Part shown: positions 39,158-49,292 of the stretch, piece by piece
Numbering within the stretch: the stretch's first letter is position 1
Layout of the letters: each line of letters begins with the position of its first letter
Made by a program: the position numbers and the translations under genes
Assembly (NCBI RefSeq): GCF_003207815.1
Contig: NZ_NKTX01000002.1
Location: forward strand, 124,001-188,000
Direction: 5' to 3'
Source: Komagataeibacter oboediens
GTDB lineage: Bacteria; Pseudomonadota; Alphaproteobacteria; Acetobacterales; Acetobacteraceae
Length of the DNA: 64,000 bases
The notes under the pieces: model-generated
The model's database searches: none
The model's input: the letters and a program-made list of their open reading frames with translations, nothing else
What the model was told of the DNA's origin: nothing

Positions 39158-39808
39158 ATGTCCGTCCAGCCCAGCGCGCCCGAAGGCGCGGAACCGACCC
39201 GGTTCGAATTTGATTCCGAGAGCGAACAGCAGATCGCGACCATCCTTGCCAAGTATCCGCCTGAACGCAAGGCAAGCGGCGTGCTGCCGCTGCTGTATGT
39301 CGTGCAGAAGCAGATGGGCCGCCAGACCGGCAGCGCATGGATCCCCCGCGTGGCCATGGATGTGGTGGCCGCGCGGCTGGAAATGGCCCCGATCCGTGTT
39401 TACGAGGTCGCGACCTTCTACCTCATGTTCAATACGAAGCCGATCGGCCGGTACCACCTGCAGGTCTGCACCACCACGTCGTGCTGGCTGCGCGGGTCGG
39501 ATGACGTGACGGCGGCGTGCAAGGCGGCAACGGGCATCCGGGCGTTTGGAGAGACCAGCGCCGACGGCCTGTTCACCCTGACGGAGGTCGAATGCCTTGG
39601 CGCCTGCGCCAACGCCCCGATCCTGCAGGTTGATGATGATTATTACGAGGATCTGGATGGCCCGCGCACGGAAGAACTGATCGAGGCGCTGAAACGTGGT
39701 GAACGCCCCACGCCCGGCCCCACCATCGATCGTCTGAACTCCGCCCCCGCCGGTGGGCGCAGGGTGCTGGTGGATGACGCGACGCACAAGCCGCAGGGGC
39801 AGGGGTAA
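39158..39808 (+). CDS. nuoE: NADH-quinone oxidoreductase subunit E
   Basis: A 216-residue 24-kDa-type subunit with the 2Fe-2S cluster N1a. The cysteine motifs are [11 protein letters not shown] and [10 protein letters not shown]. The ATG at 39158 is eight bases after ACAGG; the GTG at 39149, overlapping the nuoD stop, is an alternative. The last 45 residues are a loose Pro/Gly-rich tail. It works with NuoF in the NADH-oxidising module. Confidence 0.95.
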   Translation: MSVQPSAPEGAEPTRFEFDSESEQQIATILAKYPPERKASGVLPLLYVVQKQMGRQTGSAWIPRVAMDVVAARLEMAPIRVYEVATFYLMFNTKPIGRYHLQVCTTTSCWLRGSDDVTAACKAATGIRAFGETSADGLFTLTEVECLGACANAPILQVDDDYYEDLDGPRTEELIEALKRGERPTPGPTIDRLNSAPAGGRRVLVDDATHKPQGQG

Positions 39809-39813
39809 GGATC

Positions 39814-41139
39814 ATGCTGCAGGACAAGGACCGCATCTTCACCAACCTGTATGGCCAGAATGACTGGCGGCTGGCTGGCGCCCGTGCCCGTGGCGACTGG
39901 AACGGTACGGCCGACATACTGGCGCGCGGGCCGGACGCCATCATTGCCGAGATGAAGGCATCCGGCCTGCGTGGGCGCGGGGGGGCCGGTTTCCCCACCG
40001 GGGTCAAATGGTCGTTCATGCCCAAGAAGAATGACGGCCGGCCGCATTACCTCGTCATCAATGGCGATGAGTCGGAACCGGGGACCTGCAAGGACCGCGA
40101 AATCCTGCGCCACGACCCGCACAAGCTGGTGGAAAGCGCGCTGATCGCATCCTTCGCCATGGGCGCGCATGCGGCCTACATCTACATCCGTGGTGAGTTC
40201 TATAACGAGGCCATGCACCTTCAGCACGCCATTGACGAGGCGTATGAAGCCGGCCTGATCGGAAAGAACGCCTGCGGGTCGGGCTGGGATTTCGACTTCT
40301 ACATCCATCGCGGTGCCGGTGCCTACATATGCGGCGAGGAAACCGCCCTGCTGGAAAGCCTGGAGGGCAAGAAGGGCCAGCCGCGCATGAAGCCGCCTTT
40401 CCCGGCGGCGATGGGTCTGTATGGCTGCCCCACCACGGTCAACAATGTCGAAAGCATTGCCGTTTCCGCCACCATCCTGCGGCGGGGGGCGGCATGGTTT
40501 TCGGGGCTGGGGCGGCCCAACAACGCAGGCACCAAGCTTATGGCCATATCGGGCCACGTCAACACGCCGTGCGTGTTTGAAGAAGAGCTGGGCGTCCCCA
40601 TGAAGGATCTGATCGAAAAGCATGGCGGCGGTGTGCGGGGCGGGTGGGACAACCTGCTGGCGGTCATCCCCGGTGGCTGTTCGGTGCCCATGCTGCCGCG
40701 CGATGTGTGCGACACCGTTCTGATGGATTACGACAGCCTGCGCGCCGAAGGCTCCGGCCTTGGCACCGGCTGCATGATCGTGATGGACAAATCCACCGAC
40801 ATCATCGCGGCGATCGCCCGGTTCTCGAAATTCTTCAAACATGAAAGCTGTGGCCAGTGCACGCCGTGCCGCGAGGGCACGGGATGGATGATGCGTATCA
40901 TGGAACGCATGGTCGAAGGTCGCGCCGAGATCGAGGAAATCGACATGCTCGAACAGGTCACCCGGCAGGTAGAGGGACACACCATCTGCGCACTGGGTGA
41001 TGCGGCGGCATGGCCGATACAGGGGCTGATCCGCCGGTTCCGTCCGGTCATGGAAGAACGCATCCATGCCTACAAGGCCGCCCATGGCGGCACGCGGCCC
41101 GTGCAGGTGCCTGCGGGCCTGGTTGAAGCTGCGGAGTAG
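39814..41139 (+). CDS. nuoF: NADH-quinone oxidoreductase subunit F
   Basis: A 441-residue 51-kDa-type subunit that binds NADH, FMN and cluster N3. The nucleotide-binding region shows [18 protein letters not shown] and [20 protein letters not shown]. The N3 ligands are in [12 protein letters not shown], with a further cysteine in [15 protein letters not shown] site precedes the ATG. Canonical. Confidence 0.97.
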   Translation: MLQDKDRIFTNLYGQNDWRLAGARARGDWNGTADILARGPDAIIAEMKASGLRGRGGAGFPTGVKWSFMPKKNDGRPHYLVINGDESEPGTCKDREILRHDPHKLVESALIASFAMGAHAAYIYIRGEFYNEAMHLQHAIDEAYEAGLIGKNACGSGWDFDFYIHRGAGAYICGEETALLESLEGKKGQPRMKPPFPAAMGLYGCPTTVNNVESIAVSATILRRGAAWFSGLGRPNNAGTKLMAISGHVNTPCVFEEELGVPMKDLIEKHGGGVRGGWDNLLAVIPGGCSVPMLPRDVCDTVLMDYDSLRAEGSGLGTGCMIVMDKSTDIIAAIARFSKFFKHESCGQCTPCREGTGWMMRIMERMVEGRAEIEEIDMLEQVTRQVEGHTICALGDAAAWPIQGLIRRFRPVMEERIHAYKAAHGGTRPVQVPAGLVEAAE

Positions 41140-41144
41140 GAACA

Positions 41145-43211
41145 GTGGTAAAAGTAACCGTTGACGGTCTTCCGGTCGAAGTGCCCGCAGGTTCCTCCGC
41201 CCTTCAGGCGTGCGAGGCGGCGGGTAAGGAAATCCCGCGTTTCTGTTATCATGAACGCCTGTCGGTGGCGGGGAACTGCCGGATGTGCCTGGTCGAGGTA
41301 TCGGGCGGGCGCAAGCCGGTAGCGTCCTGCGGCTTCCCCATCGGGGAGGGGATGCATATCTTCACCGATACCGAAGTCGTGCGCCGCGCCCGCCGCGCGG
41401 TGATGGAATTCCTGCTGATCAACCACCCGCTGGACTGTCCCATCTGTGACCAGGGCGGTGAATGCGACCTGCAGGATCAGGCATTCGGCTATGGCGCGGA
41501 CCATTCCCGCTACCGTGAAAACAAGCGGGCGGTGACCGACAAATATCTCGGCCCGCTGGTCAAGACGGTCATGACGCGCTGCATCCAGTGCACGCGCTGC
41601 ATCCGGTTTTCGACCGAAATCGCGGGCGTGCCCGAACTGGGCGGGGTTTCGCGCGGTGAAAACCTGGAAATCACCAATTATGTTGAAAAGGCCCTGACAT
41701 CCGAACTGTCGGGCAACCTGATTGACATCTGCCCCGTGGGCGCACTGACATCGCAGCCCTACGCCTTTACCGCCCGGTCATGGGAACTCAGGCGCACGGA
41801 CTCGATCGATGTCTGTGACGCGGTGGGAACCAATATCGTCATGCATGCCCGTGGGGCGGCGGTGCTGCGCATCGTGCCGCGCATCAATGACGAGGTGAAC
41901 GAGGAATGGCTGTCGGACAAGGGCCGGTTCGTGGTCGATGGCTTCCGCCGCCGTCGCCTTGACCGGCCATGGGGGCGGGTGGACGGCAGGCTCCAGCCCG
42001 CAAGCTGGCAGGATGCCTTTTCCACCATCGCCACGCGGCTGAAAAACGTACCGGGGGAGCGCATTGGCGCGATCGCGGGCGACATGTGCGATGCCGAAAG
42101 CATGATGGCGCTGAAGGATCTTATGGAAACACTGGGGTCCAGCAATATCGACTGCCGTCAGGACGGGGCGAAATACGATACGTCGCGCCGCGACTTCTAT
42201 ACGTTCAACAGCGGCATTACCGGCATCGAGGATGCGGACGCGCTGCTGATCGTAGGCACCATTCCGCGGCAGGAAGCCCCGGTGCTGAATGCCCGCATCC
42301 GCAAGCGCTTCCTTGCTGCCGGACGGGGTGGCTTTCCCATCGCCATGATCGGCGCGCCCAATGCCGACCCGACCTATGCTGCCACGGTCCTGGGCGAGGG
42401 GCCGGACACGCTGGCGAAGCTGGCCGCAGGTGAACTGCCGTTCGCCGATGTGCTGAAAAACGCGAAAAACCCCATGGTCATTGTCGGTCACGGCGCACTG
42501 ACCCGCCCCGATGGACAGGCAATTGCAAAGGCATGCTGGGACCTGGCGGTGCAGGTGGGGGCGATCACCGCCGGCTGGCACGGCTTCAATGTCCTGCATA
42601 CGGCCGCCAGCCGGGTTGCGGGACTGGACCTTGGCCTTGTCCCCGGAACCGGGGGGCGTGACGTGGCCGGCATGCTGGATGGCGGGGTGGATGTGCTGTG
42701 GCTGCTGGGCGCGGATGAATTCGCGACCGACCGTATCGGCCCGGAAACATTTGTCATCTATCAGGGACATCATGGCGACGCGGGGGCCGCGCGGGCGGAT
42801 GTGATCCTGCCCGGCACGCTGTATGCCGAAAAGCCGGGGACCTACACCAATACCGAAGGGCGGGTGCAGGAAGCCTTCCGTGCCATCATGCCGCCCGGTG
42901 ACGCGCGGGAAGACTGGCGCATCCTGCGGGCGTTTTCCGAAGTGGCGGGACGCAAGCTGCCCTATGACACGCTGGAGGCCCTGCGTGCACGCATGGCGCG
43001 GGCCAATCCCGTATTCGGGCAACCGGCGTGGGTGCGCCACGGCACGACAGACACCACCGCGCCACAGGCGGGGCCGGTGTCCGTGTCCAGCGACCCGTTC
43101 CGCCCGGTCATTGCCGATTATTACCTGACCCATGCCGTGTGTCGCGCCAGTCCCACCATGGAAACCTGTTCGGGGATTTACGTGCATCCCGCAATCGAGG
43201 CGGCGGAGTAG
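41145..43211 (+). CDS. nuoG: NADH-quinone oxidoreductase subunit G
   Basis: A 688-residue 75-kDa-type subunit. The N-terminal ferredoxin-like part carries N1b ([20 protein letters not shown]). Next come the N5 histidine/cysteine region ([15 protein letters not shown]) and N4 ([12 protein letters not shown]). The molybdopterin-enzyme-like C-terminal domain follows, without the N7 cysteines, as in mitochondria. It starts with GTG six bases after the nuoF stop. It links the NADH module to the connecting module. Confidence 0.96.
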   Translation: MVKVTVDGLPVEVPAGSSALQACEAAGKEIPRFCYHERLSVAGNCRMCLVEVSGGRKPVASCGFPIGEGMHIFTDTEVVRRARRAVMEFLLINHPLDCPICDQGGECDLQDQAFGYGADHSRYRENKRAVTDKYLGPLVKTVMTRCIQCTRCIRFSTEIAGVPELGGVSRGENLEITNYVEKALTSELSGNLIDICPVGALTSQPYAFTARSWELRRTDSIDVCDAVGTNIVMHARGAAVLRIVPRINDEVNEEWLSDKGRFVVDGFRRRRLDRPWGRVDGRLQPASWQDAFSTIATRLKNVPGERIGAIAGDMCDAESMMALKDLMETLGSSNIDCRQDGAKYDTSRRDFYTFNSGITGIEDADALLIVGTIPRQEAPVLNARIRKRFLAAGRGGFPIAMIGAPNADPTYAATVLGEGPDTLAKLAAGELPFADVLKNAKNPMVIVGHGALTRPDGQAIAKACWDLAVQVGAITAGWHGFNVLHTAASRVAGLDLGLVPGTGGRDVAGMLDGGVDVLWLLGADEFATDRIGPETFVIYQGHHGDAGAARADVILPGTLYAEKPGTYTNTEGRVQEAFRAIMPPGDAREDWRILRAFSEVAGRKLPYDTLEALRARMARANPVFGQPAWVRHGTTDTTAPQAGPVSVSSDPFRPVIADYYLTHAVCRASPTMETCSGIYVHPAIEAAE

Positions 43212-43216
43212 GCAAG

Positions 43217-44239
43217 ATGGCAGATTTCTTCTTTCACACCACGCCTGGCCAGCTTCTGCTGATCGTGCTGGAAACGCTGGCGGTGCTGGTGCCGCTGCTG
43301 CTGGGGGTTGCGTACCTGACACTGGCCGAACGCAAGGTGATGGCCGCCATGCAGTTGCGCAAGGGGCCGAACGTGAACGGTCCGTTCGGCGTGCTGCAGG
43401 CCTTTGCCGACGCGATCAAGATGCTGACGAAGGAAACGGTGATCCCGTCGGGTGCGAACAGGATGCTGTTCCTGTTCGCGCCATTCCTGACGTTTTCGCT
43501 GGCCATGGTGGCGTGGGCGGTAATCCCGACGGGTAACGGGCTGGCTATCGCCAACATCAATGTGGGCGTGCTGTACCTGCTCGCGATTTCCTCGCTGGGT
43601 GTTTACGGCATCCTGATCGCGGGGTGGGCGTCCAACTCAAAATACGCCTTCCTTGGCGGCCTGCGCTCTGCCGCGCAGATGGTGTCGTATGAAGTATCCA
43701 TCGGGCTGGTGATCGTGTCGGTCCTGCTGGCGGTGGGTAGCCTCAATCTCAATGACATTGTGCTGGCGCAGCGCAATGTGTGGTTCTGCCTGCCCATGTT
43801 CCCGATGTTCATCGTGTTTTTCATCTCGGCCCTGGCCGAGACCAACCGCGCGCCATTTGACCTGCCGGAAGGCGAAAGCGAACTGGTGGCAGGCTTCTTC
43901 GTCGAATATTCCGCACTGGCGTTTGGCCTGTTCTTCCTGGGGGAATACGCGAACATGTTCCTTATGTCGGGCATGGTCAGCATCCTGTTCCTGGGGGGAT
44001 GGCTGCCGCCGCTGGGGATCGCGCCCTTTACGTGGATACCGGGGCCGCTGTGGCTGATCGCGAAGATCCTGTTCTGCCTGTTCGTGTTCATCTGGGTGCG
44101 CGCGACATTTCCCCGCTATCGCTATGACCAGCTCATGCGGCTGGGGTGGAAGGTATTCCTGCCGTTCTCGCTGGCGTGGATGGTGCTGAGCGCGGGGTTC
44201 CTGATGGTAACGGGCCTTCTGCCCGGAGGAGCAGGCTGA
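43217..44239 (+). CDS. nuoH: NADH-quinone oxidoreductase subunit H
   Basis: A 340-residue membrane subunit with eight TM helices that forms most of the quinone tunnel. Conserved stretches are [39 protein letters not shown] and [20 protein letters not shown]. The ATG lies five bases after the nuoG stop. The stop overlaps the nuoI ATG by one base (TGATG). Confidence 0.96.
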   Translation: MADFFFHTTPGQLLLIVLETLAVLVPLLLGVAYLTLAERKVMAAMQLRKGPNVNGPFGVLQAFADAIKMLTKETVIPSGANRMLFLFAPFLTFSLAMVAWAVIPTGNGLAIANINVGVLYLLAISSLGVYGILIAGWASNSKYAFLGGLRSAAQMVSYEVSIGLVIVSVLLAVGSLNLNDIVLAQRNVWFCLPMFPMFIVFFISALAETNRAPFDLPEGESELVAGFFVEYSALAFGLFFLGEYANMFLMSGMVSILFLGGWLPPLGIAPFTWIPGPLWLIAKILFCLFVFIWVRATFPRYRYDQLMRLGWKVFLPFSLAWMVLSAGFLMVTGLLPGGAG

Positions 44240-44727
44240 TGGGTACCTTAAGCAAAGCCGCCCGGTCCATGCTTCTGTCCGAACTGGTGACGGGCATGAG
44301 CGTGACACTGAAGGCGTTTTTCAAGCCGAAGGCCACGATCAATTACCCTTATGAAAAGGGCGTGCTGTCACCGCGTTTCCGTGGCGAACACGCGCTGCGC
44401 CGTTACCCCAACGGGGAGGAGCGCTGCATTGCGTGCAAGCTGTGCGAGGCGACATGTCCCGCCGAAGCCATCACCATCGAGGCCGAACCGCGTGATGACG
44501 GCTCGCGCCGGACCACGCGTTACGACATTGACATGACCAAGTGCATCTATTGCGGCCTGTGCGAGGAAGCCTGCCCGGTCGATGCGATTGTCGAAGGCCC
44601 GAATTATGAGTTCGCGACCGAAACGCGCGAAGAACTTATGTACAACAAGGACAAGCTCCTGGCCAATGGCGACCGCTGGGAAAGCGTTCTCGCCCGCAGG
44701 CTCGAGCTTGATGCCCCGTACCGCTGA
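44239..44727 (+). CDS. nuoI: NADH-quinone oxidoreductase subunit I
   Basis: A 162-residue ferredoxin-like subunit carrying clusters N6a and N6b. The two motifs are [12 protein letters not shown] and [12 protein letters not shown]. The N-terminal helix anchors it to the membrane. Translation is probably coupled to nuoH through the TGATG overlap. A 78-base gap follows before nuoJ and holds the small upstream ORF described separately. Confidence 0.96.
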   Translation: MGTLSKAARSMLLSELVTGMSVTLKAFFKPKATINYPYEKGVLSPRFRGEHALRRYPNGEERCIACKLCEATCPAEAITIEAEPRDDGSRRTTRYDIDMTKCIYCGLCEEACPVDAIVEGPNYEFATETREELMYNKDKLLANGDRWESVLARRLELDAPYR

Positions 44728-44785
44728 CACCGCACGGCGGATGCGGCGCAGGCCGCCCCCGCCATGCCAGCAGGAGGAAACATCC

Positions 44786-44809
44786 ATGCGGCAGGAAGCT
44801 CACCCATGA
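44786..44809 (+). CDS. Seven-codon upstream ORF coupled to nuoJ
   Basis: The ATG lies eight bases after a perfect AGGAGG (44772-44777). The frame reads seven codons (MRQEAHP) and stops at a TGA that overlaps the nuoJ ATG as ATGA. The site is stronger than nuoJ's own GGAAG. Ribosomes ending here could restart on nuoJ. It may be a remnant of a misplaced start rather than a real peptide. Confidence 0.35.
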   Translation: MRQEAHP

Positions 44810-45579
44810 TGACCCAGATTGTCTTTTACGTCTTTGCGGCGGTGCTGGTCCTGTCCGCCACCATGGTGGTGTGCGCGCGCAACCCCGTGCATTCGGTGCT
44901 GTTCCTGATCCTTGCGTTCTTCAACGCGGCGGGGCTGTTCCTGATTGCGGGGGCCGAATTCCTCGCCATGACGCTGGTGATTGTCTATGTCGGCGCCGTC
45001 GCGGTGCTGTTCCTGTTCGTGGTCATGATGCTGGATGTCAATTTCGCGCAGATGCGTGAGGGCGTGCAGCGCTATGCGCCCATTGGCGGCGTGGTTGGCG
45101 GCGTGCTGCTGGTTGAACTGATCATGGCGTTCACCCACTGGCGGGTGGCCTCCAACATAGGTCAGATCAGACACCTTGTCCCGTCCTCGCCCGAGCGCAC
45201 CAATACCGCGGCACTGGGGGACGTGCTGTACACTCATTACATCTTCCTGTTCCAGTCCTGCGCGCTGGTGCTGCTGGTGGCCATGATCGGCGCGATCGTG
45301 CTGACGCTGCGTGACCGGCCCACCGGACGCCGGCAGGACATCGACCGACAGCACGACCGCACGCCGGCCGACAGTCTGGAAATGCTGCAGGTTCCGCTGG
45401 GCGCGGGGGTGGCGGCGCAGGGCGGTTTCCTGCGCCCGCACACGTCATATGACGTGGCGTCGGTGCCCGGCAGCTATGGCACCGAAGCGTGGCGTGAACA
45501 GGGAGAGGAAGAAGAAACACAGACCGCGCTGGTGATCATTCCCCCCGCGGCAGGTACGAAAGGACAGGACGATGCATAG
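44806..45579 (+). CDS. nuoJ: NADH-quinone oxidoreductase subunit J, long C-terminal tail
   Basis: A 257-residue membrane subunit; typical NuoJ has about 180-210. The N-terminal 165 residues hold five TM helices, including [19 protein letters not shown], the pi-bulge helix region of the family. From about residue 170 there is a hydrophilic tail of some 85 residues, rich in charged residues and including [11 protein letters not shown]. Two adjacent ATGs are possible (44806, 44809). The last eight bases overlap nuoK. Confidence 0.94.
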   Translation: MMTQIVFYVFAAVLVLSATMVVCARNPVHSVLFLILAFFNAAGLFLIAGAEFLAMTLVIVYVGAVAVLFLFVVMMLDVNFAQMREGVQRYAPIGGVVGGVLLVELIMAFTHWRVASNIGQIRHLVPSSPERTNTAALGDVLYTHYIFLFQSCALVLLVAMIGAIVLTLRDRPTGRRQDIDRQHDRTPADSLEMLQVPLGAGVAAQGGFLRPHTSYDVASVPGSYGTEAWREQGEEEETQTALVIIPPAAGTKGQDDA

Positions 45580-45895
45580 CGCGATTGAGGGCATTGGCCT
45601 GGCGCCATACCTGAGCATTGGCGCGATCCTGCTGGTGCTGGGCGTGTTCGGTATTTTCGTGAACCGAAAGAACGTCATCATCATCCTGATGTCGATCGAA
45701 CTGATCCTGCTGTCGGCCAACATCAATTTCGTGGCGTTTTCAGCTGCCACCGGCGACCTGTCGGGGCAGGTGATGACGCTGTTCGTACTGACCATCGCGG
45801 CGGCGGAATCCGCCATCGGGCTGGCCATTGTCACGGTCTATTTCCGTAATCGCGGCTCGATCGAAGTCGATGATATCACGATGATGAAGGGGTAA
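45572..45895 (+). CDS. nuoK: NADH-quinone oxidoreductase subunit K
   Basis: A 107-residue, three-TM subunit, homologous to MrpC. The signature [20 protein letters not shown] carries the conserved membrane glutamate, and [17 protein letters not shown] carries the second. These residues take part in proton transfer. It starts within the end of nuoJ and ends five bases before nuoL. Confidence 0.96.
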   Translation: MHSAIEGIGLAPYLSIGAILLVLGVFGIFVNRKNVIIILMSIELILLSANINFVAFSAATGDLSGQVMTLFVLTIAAAESAIGLAIVTVYFRNRGSIEVDDITMMKG

Positions 45896-45900
45896 GGGAA

Positions 45901-47838
45901 ATGCAGACGGCATCCTTCCTTTTTGAAGTGGCGGTGTTCGCGCCCCTGATCGGCTTCCTGGTGGCGGGCTGTTTCGGGCACCTCATGGGTGATAACGCGG
46001 CGCGGTTCACCACCATTGCGCTCATGACCTGCGCAGCACTGTCGGCCATTGGCGTGCTGGGGTTCGAGATGGGCGACGTGGGCACGTTTGTCGTGCCCGT
46101 GGCCGACTGGATCCATGCCGCCGGCTTCCGGGCCGACTGGCAGCTGCGCATGGACATGCTGTCGGTCAGCGTGGTGGCCATGGTCACGGTGGTGTCCCTG
46201 CTGGTGCATGTGTACAGCGTGGGCTACATGGCGCATGAGGCGCGGCCGGTGTACCGCTTCTTTTCCTACCTGTCGCTGTTCACGTTCGCGATGCTCATGC
46301 TGGTGACATCGGACAACCTGCTGCAGCTGTTCTTCGGCTGGGAAGGGGTAGGCCTGGCGAGTTACCTGCTGATTGGCTACTGGTATGACCGGCCATCGGC
46401 CTGTGCCGCCGCCATCAAGGCGTTCGTGGTCAACCGCGTGGCGGACCTGTTCTTCCTTGTCGGTATCTCGCTGGTCTTCATCCGGCTGGGCAGCGTGTCG
46501 TATGACGATATTTTCGCCGCCATCCCCTACCATGTGAATGATACGTTCGTGCTGTTTGGCACGCATCCGCTGTTTGAAGTCATCGCGACGCTGCTGTTCA
46601 TCGGGGCCATGGGCAAGTCGGCGCAGCTGTTCCTGCATACGTGGCTGCCCGATGCGATGGAGGGGCCGACCCCGGTCTCCGCCCTGATCCACGCGGCGAC
46701 CATGGTGACGGCGGGCATCTTCCTTATGGTGCGCATGTCGCCGCTGGTCAGCCTTGCACCCGTCACGCGCGACCTGATCGTGCTGGTGGGCGGCACTACA
46801 AGCTTCTTTGCCGCAACCGTGGGGCTGGTCCAGCCTGACATCAAGCGCACCATTGCCTATTCCACCTGTTCGCAGCTTGGCTACATGTTCGTGGCCGTTG
46901 GCGTGGGGGCGTATCAGGCGTCAATGTTCCACCTGACCACGCATGCGTTCTTCAAGGCGCTTCTGTTCCTTGGCGCGGGCTGCGTGATCCATGCCGTGCA
47001 TGATGAGCAGGACATGTTCCGCATGGGCGGGCTGTGGCGGAAGATCCCCTTCACCTATGCTGCCATGTGGATTGGCAGCCTTGCGCTGGCGGGTATCTTT
47101 CCGTTCGCCGGGTACTGGTCGAAGGATGCGATCCTCGAGGCCGCATGGATGTCGGACAGCGGCATGGCCCATTATGGCTGGGTCATGGGGTGTGTGACCG
47201 CATTCCTGACCGCGCTGTATAGCTGGCGCCTGATCTTCCTTGTGTTCCACGGCACGCCACGGGATGCGCACCTGCATGACGGCGCGCATGAAAGCCCGGC
47301 ATCCATGCTGGTGCCGGTGGGGCTGCTGTCGGTTGGCGCGGTGGTTGCGGGCGTGGTGCTGGCGCCATTCTATATCGGTAGCCATCAGGCCGCGTTCTGG
47401 AATGGGGCGATTGCCGCCATTCCCGGCCATGACGTGATTGAACGCCTTGAACAGACGCCCGGCTTCATCGCGCTGGTGCCGACATTCGCCGCCGTATTCG
47501 GCATTGTCGTGGCCTATGTCTGCTATATCGCAAGCCCCGGCATTCCAGCGGCTCTCGCACGCAGCCTGCGTCCGCTTTACCTGTTCCTGCTGAACAAATG
47601 GTATTTCGACGAACTGTATGACGTGGCCATCATCCGTCCCTATCGCGCGATTGCGCGCCTGTTGTGGAAGGGCGTGGATGAGGACGTGGTCGAGGGCATA
47701 CCCGAAGGGCTGGCCCGCCTGACCGCAGGCAGCGCGGGGCAGGCCGTGCGCATCCAGACCGGGTCCATGGCCGTCTATGCCTTTTCCATGCTGATCGGGC
47801 TGGTGGTACTGCTGACCACCATGCTGTTCTTCCGCTAA
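45901..47838 (+). CDS. nuoL: NADH-quinone oxidoreductase subunit L
   Basis: A 645-residue antiporter-like subunit, the distal proton channel of complex I. Conserved parts are LFFGWEGVGLASYLLIGYWY, KSAQLFLHTWLPDAMEGPTP and the C-terminal NKWYFDELYDV, diagnostic for NuoL rather than NuoM. A lateral-helix region follows at the end. The frame is full length, so it is not a fusion that has absorbed NuoM. The next gene, 26 bases on, is nuoN. Confidence 0.97.
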   Translation: MQTASFLFEVAVFAPLIGFLVAGCFGHLMGDNAARFTTIALMTCAALSAIGVLGFEMGDVGTFVVPVADWIHAAGFRADWQLRMDMLSVSVVAMVTVVSLLVHVYSVGYMAHEARPVYRFFSYLSLFTFAMLMLVTSDNLLQLFFGWEGVGLASYLLIGYWYDRPSACAAAIKAFVVNRVADLFFLVGISLVFIRLGSVSYDDIFAAIPYHVNDTFVLFGTHPLFEVIATLLFIGAMGKSAQLFLHTWLPDAMEGPTPVSALIHAATMVTAGIFLMVRMSPLVSLAPVTRDLIVLVGGTTSFFAATVGLVQPDIKRTIAYSTCSQLGYMFVAVGVGAYQASMFHLTTHAFFKALLFLGAGCVIHAVHDEQDMFRMGGLWRKIPFTYAAMWIGSLALAGIFPFAGYWSKDAILEAAWMSDSGMAHYGWVMGCVTAFLTALYSWRLIFLVFHGTPRDAHLHDGAHESPASMLVPVGLLSVGAVVAGVVLAPFYIGSHQAAFWNGAIAAIPGHDVIERLEQTPGFIALVPTFAAVFGIVVAYVCYIASPGIPAALARSLRPLYLFLLNKWYFDELYDVAIIRPYRAIARLLWKGVDEDVVEGIPEGLARLTAGSAGQAVRIQTGSMAVYAFSMLIGLVVLLTTMLFFR

Positions 47839-47864
47839 CCCCAGGGACGTCAGGGCCAATACCA

Positions 47865-49289
47865 ATGAACTGGACACTTGCGCTGCCTGAAATCGTGCTG
47901 GCCCTGTCGGGGCTGGTCATCCTGCTTGCCGGGGTGATGCAACGGCGCGGGCAGGCCTTCTTCTCCTGTGCGATGATGACGCTGCTGGCCCTGGTGGTTA
48001 CCGGCATCCTTGTCGTGTTTTCGCCCGATGGCACCGGCTACAGCCATATCTTCATCAATGACGGCTTTGCCCGTTTCATGAAGGTGCTGAGCCTGACGGG
48101 GGCTGCGCTGTCGGTTGTGCTGAGCGTGGGATATGCGCGGGAAATGGAAATCGACAAGTTCGAATTTCCGGTCCTGATCCTGTTTTCCACGCTGGGCACG
48201 ATGATCATGGCGTCCTCGGGCAACCTCATGACGCTGTTTGTCGGGCTGGAACTGTCCTCGCTGTCCATCTATATCCTGTGCGCCTTCGCGCGTGACCGGG
48301 TGACGGCGGCAGAGGCAGGGCTGAAGTATTTCGTGCTGGGGTCGCTGGCGTCGGGGCTGCTGCTGTATGGCATCTCGCTGGCGTACGGCTTTGCCGGGAC
48401 GATGGAATATGCGGGCCTGCAGCAGGCGGTGCGCGGCAGCGCGGTGCTGCCGGCGGGGCTTATGGTGGGGATCGTGTTCGTGCTGGTGGGGCTGTGTTTC
48501 AAGCTGTCCATGGTGCCGTTCCATATGTGGACGCCCGATGTGTACCAGGGCGCGCCCACGTCGGTCACCGCGTATATGGCCGGTGCGCCCAAGATCGCGG
48601 CCTTTGCCGTGCTGCTGCGTGTCATGGCCGGGCCCTTTGGCAGCATGACGCCGCAGTGGCAGCTGCTGATCGAGGTCGTGTCCGCCGCTTCCATGGTGTT
48701 CGGCTCGCTTGCGGCCATTCCGCAGGGAAACATCAAGCGGCTGATGGCGTATTCCTCCATCGGGCATATGGGCTACGCCATGATCGGCATGGCGGCGGGC
48801 ACGGCGGAGGGCACGCGTGGCACGCTGGTCTATCTGGTGACCTACCTGTTCATGAATGTCGGCGCGTTCGCGGGTATTGTCGCCATGCGCCGCAGGGGGC
48901 GGGCGGTCAGCCAGATCAGCGACCTGTCCGGCCTGGGCCGTACCGACCCGGGCATGGCGCTGGCCATGGCGGTGTTCATGTTCTCCATGGCGGGGGCGCC
49001 GCCGCTGGCGGGGTTCTTTGGCAAGCTCATGGTGTTCTATGCCGCGATCAACGCGCATCTTTACGCGCTGGCGGCAATTGGTATCGTCAGCAGCGTGATC
49101 GGGGCGTATTACTATATCCGGATCGTCAAGATCATGTTTTTCGATGCCGCTGCCCCGGCGCTGGACCGCTCGCCTGTTTCCGTCTCCTTCGTATCGGTGG
49201 GAATGGGGCTGGTGACCACGTTCTTCGTGGTGGGGCTTGGTCCTGTCGCGACAGCAGCACAGGCGGCGGCGAGCGCACTGTTCAGGTAA
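47865..49289 (+). CDS. nuoN: NADH-quinone oxidoreductase subunit N
   Basis: A 474-residue antiporter-like subunit with about 14 TM helices. It begins WTLALPEIVLALSGLVILLA, typical for NuoN. Further motifs are LFVGLELSSLSIYILCAF, KLSMVPFHMWTPDVYQGAPT and AYSSIGHMGYAMIGM. NuoM would have a different N-terminus and a longer chain, so the gene following nuoL is N and not M. It ends three bases before birA. Confidence 0.95.
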   Translation: MNWTLALPEIVLALSGLVILLAGVMQRRGQAFFSCAMMTLLALVVTGILVVFSPDGTGYSHIFINDGFARFMKVLSLTGAALSVVLSVGYAREMEIDKFEFPVLILFSTLGTMIMASSGNLMTLFVGLELSSLSIYILCAFARDRVTAAEAGLKYFVLGSLASGLLLYGISLAYGFAGTMEYAGLQQAVRGSAVLPAGLMVGIVFVLVGLCFKLSMVPFHMWTPDVYQGAPTSVTAYMAGAPKIAAFAVLLRVMAGPFGSMTPQWQLLIEVVSAASMVFGSLAAIPQGNIKRLMAYSSIGHMGYAMIGMAAGTAEGTRGTLVYLVTYLFMNVGAFAGIVAMRRRGRAVSQISDLSGLGRTDPGMALAMAVFMFSMAGAPPLAGFFGKLMVFYAAINAHLYALAAIGIVSSVIGAYYYIRIVKIMFFDAAAPALDRSPVSVSFVSVGMGLVTTFFVVGLGPVATAAQAAASALFR

Positions 49290-49292
49290 CGC

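Noticed and set aside
45901-47838. Possibility that nuoL is an L/M fusion or is really nuoM
   Set aside because: The length is normal for NuoL and the C-terminal YFDELYD and lateral-helix region are NuoL features; no second antiporter domain is present.
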